Shown here piece by piece: positions 8,298 through 17,496 of a stretch of 64,000 bases of DNA. Origin of the DNA: Streptomyces sp. NRRL S-455 (lineage in GTDB: Bacteria > Actinomycetota > Actinomycetes > Streptomycetales > Streptomycetaceae). A program made the position numbers and the translations under genes. The notes beneath the pieces are model-generated. The model searched no databases. It was not told where the DNA came from and saw only the letters and a list, made by a program, of their open reading frames with translations. Position 1 is the first letter of the stretch. The number at the start of each line of letters is the position of its first letter. The stretch is from contig NZ_JOCT01000028.1 of the NCBI RefSeq assembly GCF_000717875.1, positions 1 to 64,000 of the forward strand, in the 5' to 3' direction.

Positions 8298-9113
8298 GTG
8301 GCAGGAGTCGCACGCCGCCGTCTCGACGCGGAGCTGGTCCGCCGGAAGCTGGCGCGCTCGCGTGAGCATGCCGGCCAGCTGATCGCCGCCGGGCGTGTCT
8401 CCGTCGGCAAGACCGTCGCGACCAAGCCCGCCACACAGGTGGAGACCGCGGCGGCGATCGTCGTCGCGGCCGACGAGAACGATCCCGACTACGTCTCGCG
8501 CGGCGGACACAAGCTCGCCGGCGCGCTGCAGGTCTTCATGCCGCAGGGTCTGGCCGTGGAGGGACGCAGGGCCCTGGACGCCGGCGCCTCCACCGGCGGT
8601 TTCACCGACGTCCTGCTGCGCGCGGGCGCCGCCCACGTCGTCGCCGTGGACGTCGGATACGGGCAACTCGCATGGTCTCTGCAGAAAGATGAACGCGTCA
8701 CCGTCAAGGACCGTACGAACGTACGCGAGTTGACACTTGAAGAGATCGATGGGGAGCCTGTGGATCTTGTCGTGGGGGATTTGTCCTTCATTCCGCTCGG
8801 GCTGGTCCTGCCCGCCCTGGTGCGGTGCGTGAAGCCGGACGCCGACCTGGTGATGATGGTCAAGCCGCAGTTCGAGGTGGGGAAGGAGCGGCTGGGCAGC
8901 GGTGGAGTCGTACGCAGCCCCCAGCTGCGCGCCGAAGCGGTGACGGGGGTGGCCGAGAAGGCCCGGGGGCTGGGGCTCGGGGTGAAGGGCGTGACGGCCA
9001 GTCCGCTGCCCGGACCGTCGGGGAATGTCGAATACTTCTTGTGGCTGCGGTCCGGGGCACCGGAACTGGACCCGGCCGATGTCGACCGAGCAGTGGCGGA
9101 GGGGCCGCGTTGA
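8298..9113 (+). CDS. tlyA: TlyA family rRNA 2'-O-methyltransferase / hemolysin homologue (271 aa)
   Basis: N-terminal S4 RNA-binding domain (residues ~5-65, RRRLDAELVRRKLARSREHA region) plus a Rossmann methyltransferase with SAM motif ALDAGASTGGFTDVLL near 90-105 and the VVGDLSFI and VMMVKPQFE blocks. TlyA of mycobacteria methylates 16S C1409 and 23S C1920 and so sets capreomycin sensitivity; the same reaction is expected here. The GTG at 8298 is chosen because AGGAG lies 11 bases upstream and the S4 domain begins there; the open frame extends 56 codons further without similarity. Stop overlaps the nadK start. Confidence 0.93.
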   Translation: MAGVARRRLDAELVRRKLARSREHAGQLIAAGRVSVGKTVATKPATQVETAAAIVVAADENDPDYVSRGGHKLAGALQVFMPQGLAVEGRRALDAGASTGGFTDVLLRAGAAHVVAVDVGYGQLAWSLQKDERVTVKDRTNVRELTLEEIDGEPVDLVVGDLSFIPLGLVLPALVRCVKPDADLVMMVKPQFEVGKERLGSGGVVRSPQLRAEAVTGVAEKARGLGLGVKGVTASPLPGPSGNVEYFLWLRSGAPELDPADVDRAVAEGPR

Positions 9114-10015
9114 CCGAGAACCGAGCTCGTACTGTTTTCCTGCTCGCCCACACGGGGCGGCCCGCCGCCGTGCGCAGTGCCGAGCTCGTCGTGAAGGGGC
9201 TGCTGCGCTCCGGCCTCGGCGTGCGCGTCCTGGAGGCCGAGGCGCGTGACCTGCCGCTGCCGGAGGAGGTGGAACTGGTCAAGGAGGCGACTCCGCAGTG
9301 CCTCGACGGGTGCGAGCTGCTCATCGTGCTGGGCGGCGACGGCACGCTGCTGCGCGGCGCTGAGTTCGCCCGGGCCTCCGGGGTGCCGATGCTCGGCGTC
9401 AATCTCGGGCGGGTCGGGTTCCTCGCCGAGGCCGAGCGGGACGACCTCGACAAGGTCGTCGACCGGGTGGTGACGAAGGCGTACGAGGTCGAGGAGCGGA
9501 TGACCGTCGACGTCGTCGTGCACCGCAACGGGGACATCGTGCACACCGACTGGGCACTGAACGAGGCGGCCGTGCAGAAGGTGTCCGCGGAGCGGATGCT
9601 GGAGATCGTCCTCGAGATCGACGGGCGTCCGGTGACGGGGTTCGGCTGTGACGGGATCGTGTGTGCGACGCCCACGGGGTCGACGGCCTACGCGTTCTCC
9701 GCGGGCGGTCCCGTGGTGTGGCCCGAGGTCGAGGCGCTGCTGATGGTGCCGATCTCCGCGCACGCGCTGTTCGCGAAGCCGTTGGTGACATCGCCGGATT
9801 CTGTGTTGGCTGTGGAGGTTCTGCCACACATTCCGCCGGGCGTGCTGTGGTGCGACGGGCGGCGGACGGTGGAGTTGCCGCCCGGGGCCAGGGTCGAGGT
9901 GCGGCGGGGGGCCGTGCCGGTGCGGCTGGCTCGGCTGCACCACGCGTCCTTCACGGACCGGCTGGTGGCCAAGTTCGCGCTGCCTGTGTCCGGGTGGCGG
10001 GGGGCTCCTCACTAG
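9110..10015 (+). CDS. nadK: NAD kinase (301 aa)
   Basis: Phosphorylates NAD to NADP in the cytosol. The diagnostic GGDGT is at residues 75-79 (VLGGDGTLLRGAEF), with ALNEAAV and the TPTGSTAYAFSAGGP block downstream. Start chosen as TTG 9110, whose last bases overlap the tlyA TGA (TTGA) and which has GGAGG about 7 bases upstream; this gives the usual family length. Part of the conserved tlyA-nadK-recN order. Confidence 0.95.
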   Translation: MTENRARTVFLLAHTGRPAAVRSAELVVKGLLRSGLGVRVLEAEARDLPLPEEVELVKEATPQCLDGCELLIVLGGDGTLLRGAEFARASGVPMLGVNLGRVGFLAEAERDDLDKVVDRVVTKAYEVEERMTVDVVVHRNGDIVHTDWALNEAAVQKVSAERMLEIVLEIDGRPVTGFGCDGIVCATPTGSTAYAFSAGGPVVWPEVEALLMVPISAHALFAKPLVTSPDSVLAVEVLPHIPPGVLWCDGRRTVELPPGARVEVRRGAVPVRLARLHHASFTDRLVAKFALPVSGWRGAPH

Positions 10016-10040
10016 CGTGGTCGTCCGTTGTCGGCGGGCG

Positions 10041-10080
10041 CGGGTTGTTCGTGGTTGTTCGCGCAGTTCCCCGCGCCCCC
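10041..10080 (+). repeat. Streptomyces dispersed intergenic repeat (GCGCAGTTCCCCGCGCCCC type)
   Basis: The word GCGCAGTTCCCCGCGCCCC with a preceding GTTGTTC context is one I recognise as very frequent between Streptomyces genes. Here it lies in the 145-bp nadK-recN gap. Function unknown; some copies can form stem-loops. Confidence 0.6.
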
Positions 10081-10160
10081 AAGCAGGGCGCTGCCACTCT
10101 CGTGGGTGACAAGGGCAGGCCAGTCGCAATCCTTGGCTTGGACCTCGTAAGGTCTTGTCC

Positions 10161-11891
10161 GTGTTGGAGGAGATGCGGATACGGTCGCTCGGTGTGATCG
10201 ACGACGCCGTTGTCGAGCTGTCGCCCGGGTTCACCGCGGTCACCGGTGAGACGGGTGCGGGCAAGACCATGGTGGTCACCAGCCTCGGGTTGCTGCTGGG
10301 CGGGCGCGCGGATCCGGCGCTTGTGCGGATCGGGGCCGGGAAGGCGGTCGTGGAGGGGCGGATCACCGTCCCGGACGACGCCACGGCAGCCGTACGCGCC
10401 GAGGAGGCCGGGGCCGAGCTCGACGACGGTGCCCTGCTGATCAGCCGTACCGTTTCCGCCGAGGGGCGCTCCCGGGCGCACCTGGGCGGGCGCGGCGTGC
10501 CCGTGGGGGTGCTGGCCGAGCTCGCCGACGAGCTGGTGGCCGTGCACGGGCAGACCGACCAGCAGGGGCTGCTCAAGCTGTCCCGGCAGCGGCAGGCGCT
10601 CGACCGGTACGCGGGTGACGCGGTCGCGGTGCCGTTGGCCAAGTACCAGGAGGCCTACAAGCGGCTGCGGGCCGTCTCCGCGGAACTCGACGAGATCAGC
10701 ACGCGTGCGCGGGAACGGGCCCAGGAGGCCGACATGCTGCGCTTCGGGCTCGACGAGATCGCCGCCGTCGAGCCCCGGGCCGGTGAGGACACCGAGCTGG
10801 CCGAGGAAGCCGAGCGGCTCGGGCACGCCGAGGCGCTGGCGTCGGCCGCCGCGGCCGCGCACGGCGCCCTCGCGGGCAACCCGGAGGACCCGGAGGGTGT
10901 CGACGCCGGGACGCTCGTCGCGGGCGCGCAGCGGGCCCTGGACGCCGTACGGTCGCACGACCCGGCGCTGGCCGCGCTCGCCGACCGCATCGGGGAGATC
11001 GGCATCCTGCTGCGCGACGCGGCAGGGGATCTGGCCGGGTACGCCGACGATCTGGACGCCGACCCACTGCGGCTGGCCGCCGTCGAGGAACGGCGGGCCG
11101 CGCTCACCGGGCTGACGCGGAAGTACGGCGAGGACATCGCCTCCGTGCTGGCCTGGGCCGAGCGGAGTGCCGCCCGGCTCACCGAACTCGACGGCGACGA
11201 CGAGCGGATCGGGGAACTGACCGCCGAGCGGGACGCGCTGCGGAGCGAACTGGGCGGGCTGGCACAGGCGTTGACGGACGCCCGGACGGAGGCCGCCGAG
11301 CGGTTCGCCGCCGCCGTGACCGCCGAGCTGGCCTCGCTCGCCATGCCGCACGCGCGTGTGTCGTTCGACATCCGGCAGACCGAGGACCCCGAGGGCGTCG
11401 AGGTCGGCGGCCGTGCCGTCGCGTACGGACCCGCCGGTGCCGACGAGGTCGAGCTGCTGCTTGCCCCGCACCCGGGCGCGCCGCCCCGGCCGATCGCCAA
11501 GGGGGCGTCCGGCGGTGAGCTGTCCCGGGTGATGCTGGCCGTGGAGGTCGTCTTCGCGGGGACGGATCCCGTGCCCACGTATCTGTTCGACGAGGTCGAC
11601 GCCGGTGTGGGCGGCAAGGCGGCGGTCGAGATCGGGCGGCGGCTCGCACGCCTGGCGAAGACCGCGCAGGTCGTGGTCGTGACACATCTGCCGCAGGTGG
11701 CCGCCTTCGCCGACCGGCAGTTGCTGGTCGAGAAGACCAGCGACGGGTCGGTCACCCGTTCCGGCGTGAAGGTGCTGGAAGGGGAGGACCGGGTGCGGGA
11801 GCTGTCCCGCATGCTCGCCGGACAGGAGGACTCGGAGACGGCCCGGGCCCACGCGGAGGAGTTGCTGGCGACGGCTCGGGCGGACGGGTAG
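10161..11891 (+). CDS. recN: DNA repair protein RecN (576 aa)
   Basis: SMC-like ATPase for double-strand break repair. Walker A GETGAGKT at residues 29-36; ABC signature ASGGELSRVMLA and Walker B YLFDEVDAGVGG in the C-terminal third; two long Ala/Glu/Arg-rich coiled-coil segments between. The GTG at 10161 yields the typical MLEEMRIRSLGVIDDA start. TAAGGT (10148-10153) lies 7 bases before it, so the mRNA is probably leaderless. A TTG at 10155 would add two residues. No LexA box was seen in front of it. Confidence 0.94.
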   Translation: MLEEMRIRSLGVIDDAVVELSPGFTAVTGETGAGKTMVVTSLGLLLGGRADPALVRIGAGKAVVEGRITVPDDATAAVRAEEAGAELDDGALLISRTVSAEGRSRAHLGGRGVPVGVLAELADELVAVHGQTDQQGLLKLSRQRQALDRYAGDAVAVPLAKYQEAYKRLRAVSAELDEISTRARERAQEADMLRFGLDEIAAVEPRAGEDTELAEEAERLGHAEALASAAAAAHGALAGNPEDPEGVDAGTLVAGAQRALDAVRSHDPALAALADRIGEIGILLRDAAGDLAGYADDLDADPLRLAAVEERRAALTGLTRKYGEDIASVLAWAERSAARLTELDGDDERIGELTAERDALRSELGGLAQALTDARTEAAERFAAAVTAELASLAMPHARVSFDIRQTEDPEGVEVGGRAVAYGPAGADEVELLLAPHPGAPPRPIAKGASGGELSRVMLAVEVVFAGTDPVPTYLFDEVDAGVGGKAAVEIGRRLARLAKTAQVVVVTHLPQVAAFADRQLLVEKTSDGSVTRSGVKVLEGEDRVRELSRMLAGQEDSETARAHAEELLATARADG

Positions 11892-12102
11892 CCGAAGCGG
11901 CGTCGGGCGCCAGGGCGGGCAGGTGTACCCATCGTCACTCGTGTGGGTGACTTGGTTCGGCGCATTCCCCGACGCCGCGCCCCACTGTCGCCCTGTTGCG
12001 ATTGGGGCGTTCCCTGTACCCCCGGATGTCCTGGCATCCTTGGCGGAGTACGCGCGGGAAACCGCTTCGTGCTCGCCCGACCCGAACCAGGAGCCCGGCC
12101 AC

Positions 12103-13248
12103 GTGACCCCCGTGAGCAGCCACTCACCGCATGGCCAGTCGCCGCTGCGCACCGTGCAGGTGCTGGGCGGAGGCAATGCCGCCAGCAGTGCGCATGTGCG
12201 CTCCCTGGCCGCGGGGCTCGTCGCGAGGGGCGTGAGAGTCACGGTGTGCGCCCCCTTCGAGGCGGATCGCACCTATGACTTCAGGGGTGTCGGGGCCGAT
12301 CACGTGCACGTGCCGCGCAGCAGTGACCCGGTGTCGGTGGCGGCGCTGCGGGCGGCCTGTGCCCACGCCGATCTGGTCCACGCCCATGGGCTGCACGCCT
12401 CCTTCCGTACCGTCCTGGCACTCAGCGGGCGGCGGGTGAGTACGCCGCTGGTCGTCACGTGGCACGACCGGGCGTATGCCGACGGCGCCCGCGCTCATAT
12501 GCTGCGGGCGCTGGAGCGGCGGGTCGTGAAGGCGGCCACGGTGGTGCTGGGGACGACGTCGGCGCTGGTGGACCGGGCACGGCGGACCGGGGCGCGGGAC
12601 GCCCGGCTCGCGGCCGTGGCGCTGCCCGGTCCACGCCGGCCCGTGGAACCCGACGACCCCGACCGCCTGCGGCCCAAGGTGCGTGCCGAACTCGGCTCCA
12701 TCGGGCGTCCGTTGCTGATGGCCGTCGGATCCCTGGAGCGGCACCGCGGGTACGACGTGCTGCTGGACGCCGCGCGCGCGTGGAACCGTCTGGATCCCGT
12801 CCCCCTGGTCGTGATCGCGGGGGAGGGGCCGCTGCGCGGTGAACTCCAGGAACGGATCGAGCGGGAGGGACTGCCCGTCCGGCTCCTCGGGCGGCGCGAG
12901 GACATCACCGACCTCCTCGCCGCCGCCGATCTCGCCCTGCTGCCCAGCCGTCGGGAAGAGGCGCGCTCCGTCCTCGCCCAGGAGGCCCTGCACGCGCGCG
13001 TGCCGCTCGTCGCGACCGGGGTCGGCGGTGTTCCCGAACTCGTCGGGGACGCGGCCGAACTCGTCCCGTGCGGGGACGCGGGGGCACTCGCCGGCTCCGT
13101 CGTACGCCTGCTCGGCGACCCGGAACGCCGGGAACTGCTCAAGGAGAAGGGCGCCCGGCAGGCGGCGACCTGGCCGACCGAGGACGAGACGGTCGCCCAG
13201 GTGCTCAGCGTGTACGACGAGTTGACCCAGCCCCGGCCCCTCCCGTAG
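12103..13248 (+). CDS. Glycosyltransferase family 4 (381 aa)
   Basis: GT-B fold retaining glycosyltransferase. N-terminal VQVLGGGNAASSAHVRSLAAGL (nucleotide-free lobe), central MAVGSLERHRGYDVLLDA, and the C-terminal donor-binding block LPSRREEARSVLAQEAL with PLVATGVGGVPELVG. These match GT4 enzymes that use nucleotide sugars; the acceptor is unknown. GTG 12103 is preferred over the longer frame from 11923 because AGGAG lies 9 bases upstream and the domain begins soon after. In other Streptomyces I recall steA and a mctB-like gene between recN and this region; neither is present here. Confidence 0.88.
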   Translation: MTPVSSHSPHGQSPLRTVQVLGGGNAASSAHVRSLAAGLVARGVRVTVCAPFEADRTYDFRGVGADHVHVPRSSDPVSVAALRAACAHADLVHAHGLHASFRTVLALSGRRVSTPLVVTWHDRAYADGARAHMLRALERRVVKAATVVLGTTSALVDRARRTGARDARLAAVALPGPRRPVEPDDPDRLRPKVRAELGSIGRPLLMAVGSLERHRGYDVLLDAARAWNRLDPVPLVVIAGEGPLRGELQERIEREGLPVRLLGRREDITDLLAAADLALLPSRREEARSVLAQEALHARVPLVATGVGGVPELVGDAAELVPCGDAGALAGSVVRLLGDPERRELLKEKGARQAATWPTEDETVAQVLSVYDELTQPRPLP

Positions 13249-13250
13249 CT

Positions 13251-13358
13251 CTAGGGCCCTTCTGATGGATCTCCGCGGCGTCGCGACGCCCGGCACGCAC
13301 TCTCGCACGCACCGGACGCCGCTCCTTCTCCCGCGGAGATCCATCAGAAGGGCCCTAG
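13251..13358. repeat. 108-bp inverted-repeat element with perfect 28-bp arms
   Basis: The left arm (13251-13278, begins CTAGGGCCCTTCTGATGG) is the exact reverse complement of the right arm (13331-13358). The 52-bp centre includes a second perfect 14-bp palindrome, GGCGTCGCGACGCC (13277-13290). Ends are CTAG. It lies between two convergent genes and can act as a two-way terminator, but the size, sharp ends and internal palindrome also suggest a MITE- or REP-like unit. The TAG stop of the PucR gene is formed by the last bases of the element. Confidence 0.9.
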
Positions 13359-14998
13359 GGAACGTGCCTGCGGGCCCGCAGCGCCAGACTCAGGGCCAGT
13401 ACGGTCTGCGGGTCGTCGAGGTCCGTGCCCAGCAACTCCCCGATGCGGGCCAGGCGGTTGTACAGGGTCTGCCGGTTGAGGTGGAGCTCCCGGGCCGTCT
13501 CCGCCTTGCGTCCGGCGTGCGCGAGGTACGTCGACAGGGTGGGCAGCAACGGCGGCCGGGAGCGGCGGTCGTGCTCCAGGACGGGGCCGAGGGCCCGGTC
13601 GACGAAGGCGGCCAGGTCCGGATGGTCGCGCAGCCGCCACAGCAGCAGGTCGATGTCCAGACGGCGCGCGTCGTACCAGGGCCGGTCGGGCAGGCCCTGG
13701 GCCGCCGTGGCCGTCTCGGCCGCGTGCCGCAGGCCCGAAGCCGCCGCCGTCCAGCCACCGGCCATCCCCACGACCACCACGGGCGGCTGCCCGCCCGGCC
13801 GCAGGATCCCGGCCCGGTCCACACCGGCCCGCAGCGCCGTCGCGACCCGGTCCGCGACCGTCGTCCGCTCCGGCTCCGAACGCAGGCCGAGCAGCACCGG
13901 CACCCGGCCCTCCACCGGCCGCACCCCGAGCAGCACCGGCACGCCCACGGACGCCAGTTCCTCCGACACCGCCCGGGCGAGCACCGCCCAGCCTCCCCCC
14001 TGGGACAGCGCGTCCCCGAGTCGCATGACCACCGGCAGCAGCGGGCCGTCGCCCGGCCTGAAGCCCAGCACCCGAGCCTGCGCCGGGGCGTCCTCCGCCG
14101 TGACCCGGCCCTCGGCGAGGTCCGTGAGGAAGTCGCCGCGCCCGCGCGCCGCCAGCTCCTCCTCCTGCCGTGCCTGCATCAGCACCACGGCCAGGATGCC
14201 CGCCGTCCGCTCGGCCGCCATCCCGTGCACGGGCGCCAGGGGCGTCCGTACGGGAAGCAGCACCAGACGTGCGCGGACGCCCCCGCTGCCGGGCCCGCCG
14301 CCCGGCACGTCCACGAGGACCGATCCCGTCGGCGGCGGCTCGTCCCGGTGCTGGCCGCGCAGCCCCTCCCACACCTGGAGCGGGTCCGCGCCCTCGGGAC
14401 CGGCCCCGGCGGCGTACAGCAACTGCCCGTCCGCCGTCTCCAGGAAGACGGGGTTGCCGGCGAAGTCGGCCAGGATGCCGAGCACTTGGGGCACACCGCC
14501 GCCGCCCAGCAGGGCCCCGGTACACCGCCGGTGCACCTCCTCGGCCCGCTGGAGCAGCGCGTAGTGGCCGTTGACGATCTCGGTGTGGATCTCCTCCGTG
14601 ACCGTGACGAACGCCACCTCGCGGTGGAGTTGGACGAGCGGCAGCCCGGCGGACCGTGCCGTGTCGACGAGGGCGGCCGGCAGCCGTGCGAAGCGCGGCC
14701 CGAGCTCCACCACCAGGGCGGCGATACCGCGCTCGGCCAGGGTGCGTACGAACGCCCGCTGTTCGGCCGGGCGGGTGCCGAGGCCGTAACCCGTGGTCAG
14801 CAGCAGCTCACCGCCCTTGAGGAGGGAGGCGATGTGCGGCACCTCCCCGGCGTGCACCCAGCGCACGGTGCGCCCGAGCCGCTCGGCGCCCGCCAGCACC
14901 TCGGGCAGCCCACTGCGCAGCCCCGGCAGCTCCAGCGCCCGCCGCACGGTGATCCCGGCGCCCTGGGTGCCGTAGCCGCTGTCCGTCCCGCTGTCCAT
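13355..14998 (-). CDS. PucR family transcriptional regulator (547 aa)
   Basis: N-terminal purine-catabolism regulator domain (residues ~15-135, TVRRALELPGLRSGLPEVLAGAERLGR region and LLTTGYGL), a central GGDEF-like/CdaR region, and a C-terminal HTH_30 helix-turn-helix with the hallmark TLSTYLAHAGRKAETARELHLNRQTLYNRLARI block (location near residues 470-510). Such proteins control purine, amino acid or secondary metabolite genes; the target here is probably the divergent oxidoreductase at 15104. Start ATG at 14998: TAGCGT (15006-15011, minus) ends 7 bases upstream, so likely leaderless. The C-terminus runs into the inverted-repeat element, which supplies the stop codon. Confidence 0.9.
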   Translation of the reverse strand: MDSGTDSGYGTQGAGITVRRALELPGLRSGLPEVLAGAERLGRTVRWVHAGEVPHIASLLKGGELLLTTGYGLGTRPAEQRAFVRTLAERGIAALVVELGPRFARLPAALVDTARSAGLPLVQLHREVAFVTVTEEIHTEIVNGHYALLQRAEEVHRRCTGALLGGGGVPQVLGILADFAGNPVFLETADGQLLYAAGAGPEGADPLQVWEGLRGQHRDEPPPTGSVLVDVPGGGPGSGGVRARLVLLPVRTPLAPVHGMAAERTAGILAVVLMQARQEEELAARGRGDFLTDLAEGRVTAEDAPAQARVLGFRPGDGPLLPVVMRLGDALSQGGGWAVLARAVSEELASVGVPVLLGVRPVEGRVPVLLGLRSEPERTTVADRVATALRAGVDRAGILRPGGQPPVVVVGMAGGWTAAASGLRHAAETATAAQGLPDRPWYDARRLDIDLLLWRLRDHPDLAAFVDRALGPVLEHDRRSRPPLLPTLSTYLAHAGRKAETARELHLNRQTLYNRLARIGELLGTDLDDPQTVLALSLALRARRHVP

Positions 14999-15103
14999 GT
15001 GCCGGACGCTACCCGCGCCGGTGCCCGACGGACATCTCCGGAGGGGCACGAGGGCGATCAAGCCCCGGGAATACCGCGGAGACGACCGGGTACGGGCGCC
15101 GTC

Positions 15104-16060
15104 ATGGACATCAGCGTGGTCGCCGCCGGGCGGGAGGACGACAGTCCCATCGAGGAGCCGTTGCGGGTCGCGGTCCTCGCGGACCGGCTCGGATACCGGG
15201 AGGTGTGGGCGGGCGAGGGAGCCACCTGGGACTCGTTCGTCCTGGCGGCGGCGATCGGAGCGGCCACCGAGCAGGCCGTGCTGACCGCCGGGCCCGTGCC
15301 GGTGAACGTGCGCGACCCGCTCACCATCGTCCGGGGCGCCGCCTCCACCGCCGCCGTCACCCGTCGGCCGGTCGGCGTGGCCCTGGGCACTTCCAGCAAA
15401 CGCGTCGTCGAAGGCGTGCACGGCCGGCCGCGGACCCGGCCCGCCGCCACCCTCGCGGAGTCGGCGGCGGCCGTGCGCGCGCTGTGGGACAGCGTGCCGG
15501 GCGAGCCGATCGTGCCCGGCAGCACGTTCCCGCGCCGGCTGCCGCCGCCCGGCGGCATGGTGACCGTCGCGGCGTTCGGCGAGCGCGCGGTCGCCGCGGC
15601 CGTCGAGCACTCCGACCGGATGCTCCTCGACATCGTCTCCCCCGAGCAGGTCCGGCTGCTGCGGGCACGGATGCTCGCCGCGGCCGAGAAGGCGGGCCGT
15701 ACGCCGCCGCGGCTGGCCGCCTGGCTGCCCGCCGCCGTGGATCCGGAGCCGGAATCGCTCAGGCAGGTCCTGCGCAGCGTCGTCGGCTACCTCAGGGTGC
15801 CGGGCTACAGCGACATGTTCGTCGACGCGGGGCTGGCCGAGGTCGTGGAGCTGGCCGCCAAGGGCGCCGACCCGGAGACCCTGCTGCGTGCCCTGCCCCC
15901 GAGGGCCGCGGGCACGGTCGCCCTCGTCGGCGACGCCGCCACCGTCCGGGCCCGCATCGACGCCTACGCCGAGGCCGGGCTCGACGAGATCGCCCTGGTG
16001 CCCGCCACGGCGGGCGACCCCGCGGGGGAGCGGACGCTCACGGCCCTCAGACCGGCGTGA
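15104..16060 (+). CDS. LLM-class (F420-dependent) oxidoreductase (318 aa)
   Basis: Luciferase-like TIM-barrel oxidoreductase. Visible features: N-terminal strand MDISVVAAG, LADRLGYREVWAGEG near residues 26-40, TAGPVPVNVRDPLTIVRGAA (typical of F420-dependent enzymes) and the C-terminal LVGDAATVRARIDAYAEAGLDEIALVP. The substrate is not predictable. Divergent from the PucR gene with a 105-bp gap, so probably its target. The 3' end overlaps the convergent FAD oxidase gene by 14 bp. A much longer open frame exists upstream but is the shadow of the PucR gene. Confidence 0.88.
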   Translation: MDISVVAAGREDDSPIEEPLRVAVLADRLGYREVWAGEGATWDSFVLAAAIGAATEQAVLTAGPVPVNVRDPLTIVRGAASTAAVTRRPVGVALGTSSKRVVEGVHGRPRTRPAATLAESAAAVRALWDSVPGEPIVPGSTFPRRLPPPGGMVTVAAFGERAVAAAVEHSDRMLLDIVSPEQVRLLRARMLAAAEKAGRTPPRLAAWLPAAVDPEPESLRQVLRSVVGYLRVPGYSDMFVDAGLAEVVELAAKGADPETLLRALPPRAAGTVALVGDAATVRARIDAYAEAGLDEIALVPATAGDPAGERTLTALRPA

Positions 16061-17429
16061 TGTTGTGGTTGAAGCGGAACACGTTGTCCGGGTCGTAGCG
16101 CTGCTTCAGCTCCGCCAGCCGCCGGGTGTTCTCGGTGCCCAGTCCGGCGGTGACCCGGTCGTCGCCCTCGTCGCCGATGAAGTTGAGGTAGACGGCGCCG
16201 GTGCTCCACGGCCGCGCGTCGGAGCGCACGTCCCGCACCCAGCGCACACAGCGTTCGTCGTCCGCCGGGTCCTCCCAGATGCCGAACGGATGCACCGCCC
16301 AGGGCGCGTCCCGGTAGGGCACCGGGTACTCGTGCGGTCCGGCCGCGATCGCGCCGCCCTGCGGGAACAGCACGTGCTGGGTACCGGTCGGAACGGGCAT
16401 GGACCCGGCCCGGGCACAGAAGGTGTCCACGAAGTCGTCGGGCGCGCCCGTCAGATACTCCGCCGACCAGTAGTTCCGCATCCCCGGCGGGTCGTCGATC
16501 ATGCACTGCAGGTCGGCGTACGGGATCGGGCCGACGATCTCGGCCTCGTGCGGCAGCGCCAGCAGGGGCTGGGCGACCTTGCGCATGTCGTCCTCGCCGC
16601 CGGCGTACGTCAGCAGGACAGCGCAGACCAGCCGGCCGACGAGGTGCTCGGGGACGAACTCCTCCGGGGGGCCGGTGAGGTAGATGACACCACCGGCCGC
16701 CGCGTCGGGACCGTTCGCGATCACTTCGCGGTAGGTGCGGACGGCCTCCGGGGCGTGCTCCGGGAGGTACAGCACCAGCGCGAGGGAGAACTCCGGCAGT
16801 TCGTGCAGGCGCAGCGTGAGCGCGGTGGCGACGCCGAAGTTCCCGCCGCCGCCGTGCAGGCCCCAGAACAGGTCAGGGTTCTCGTCCGCGCCGGCGTGGA
16901 CCTGGTCGCCGTCGGCGGTGACGAGTTCGACGCCGAGCAGATTGTCGGCGGCCAGCCCGAAGCAGCGGTCCAGCCAGCCGGTTCCGCCGCCCAGCACGAA
17001 GCCGCCGACACCGGTGGTGGAGGCACGGCCGCCGGTCGTCGCCAGTCCGTACGGCTCGGTGGCCCGGTCCAGGTGGCTCATCGTGGCCCCGCCGCCGACC
17101 CGGACCGCGTGGGCCGCCGGATCCACGGTCACCGCGTGCATCCGGCGCAGATCGACCACCACACCGCCGTCGTTGACCGCCATGCCCGCCACGCTGTGCC
17201 CGCCGCCGCGGACCGCGACGTTCAGGTCGAGCTCCCTGGCGAACCGCACCGTCCGCACCACGTCGTCCGCGTCGGCGCACTGCGCGATCACCGCGGGCCG
17301 CCGGTCGATCATGGCGTTGAAGACGGCCCGGGCCTCGTCGTAGCCCGGGTCCTGTGGGGCGAACACGTCGCCGGTCAGTTCCTCGCGCAGCGCGGCGAGG
17401 GCCGCGCCCGCCTTCCAGAGGGGAGCCAT
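16047..17429 (-). CDS. FAD-binding oxidase, berberine-bridge (BBE) type (460 aa)
   Basis: PCMH-type FAD oxidase. RGGGHSVAG near residue 75 carries the histidine that attaches FAD covalently, followed by GVGGFVLGGGTGWLDR and LHGGGGNFGVAT. The C-terminal BBE domain ends in YDPDNVFRFNHNI, a nearly invariant tail. The second attachment cysteine of bicovalent members appears to be replaced (GRASTTGVGG), so a single histidyl link is likely. The ATG at 17429 has GAAGGGGG six bases upstream; an in-frame ATG at 17453 is less well placed. Substrate unknown (sugar, alcohol or natural-product oxidation are all possible). Confidence 0.9.
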   Translation of the reverse strand: MAPLWKAGAALAALREELTGDVFAPQDPGYDEARAVFNAMIDRRPAVIAQCADADDVVRTVRFARELDLNVAVRGGGHSVAGMAVNDGGVVVDLRRMHAVTVDPAAHAVRVGGGATMSHLDRATEPYGLATTGGRASTTGVGGFVLGGGTGWLDRCFGLAADNLLGVELVTADGDQVHAGADENPDLFWGLHGGGGNFGVATALTLRLHELPEFSLALVLYLPEHAPEAVRTYREVIANGPDAAAGGVIYLTGPPEEFVPEHLVGRLVCAVLLTYAGGEDDMRKVAQPLLALPHEAEIVGPIPYADLQCMIDDPPGMRNYWSAEYLTGAPDDFVDTFCARAGSMPVPTGTQHVLFPQGGAIAAGPHEYPVPYRDAPWAVHPFGIWEDPADDERCVRWVRDVRSDARPWSTGAVYLNFIGDEGDDRVTAGLGTENTRRLAELKQRYDPDNVFRFNHNITPV

Positions 17430-17456
17430 GGCGCCCCCTTCCCGCAGGGGCAATCG

Positions 17457-17478
17457 TCCGCCTCCAGCCTAGGCGGAC
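17457..17478 (-). terminator. Hairpin downstream of the GH15 gene
   Basis: GTCCGCCT (17457-17464) pairs exactly with AGGCGGAC (17471-17478). It lies between the GH15 stop at 17497 and the FAD oxidase start at 17429, both on the minus strand. No T-run follows. Confidence 0.55.
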
Positions 17479-17496
17479 GCGGCACGTCCGGCCCGC

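Noticed and set aside
13251..13358. Insertion sequence
   Set aside because: No transposase frame and only 108 bp; recorded as an inverted-repeat element.
13265..15103. Very long plus-strand frame in front of the LLM oxidoreductase
   Set aside because: It is the shadow of the PucR gene; protein similarity begins only at the ATG at 15104.
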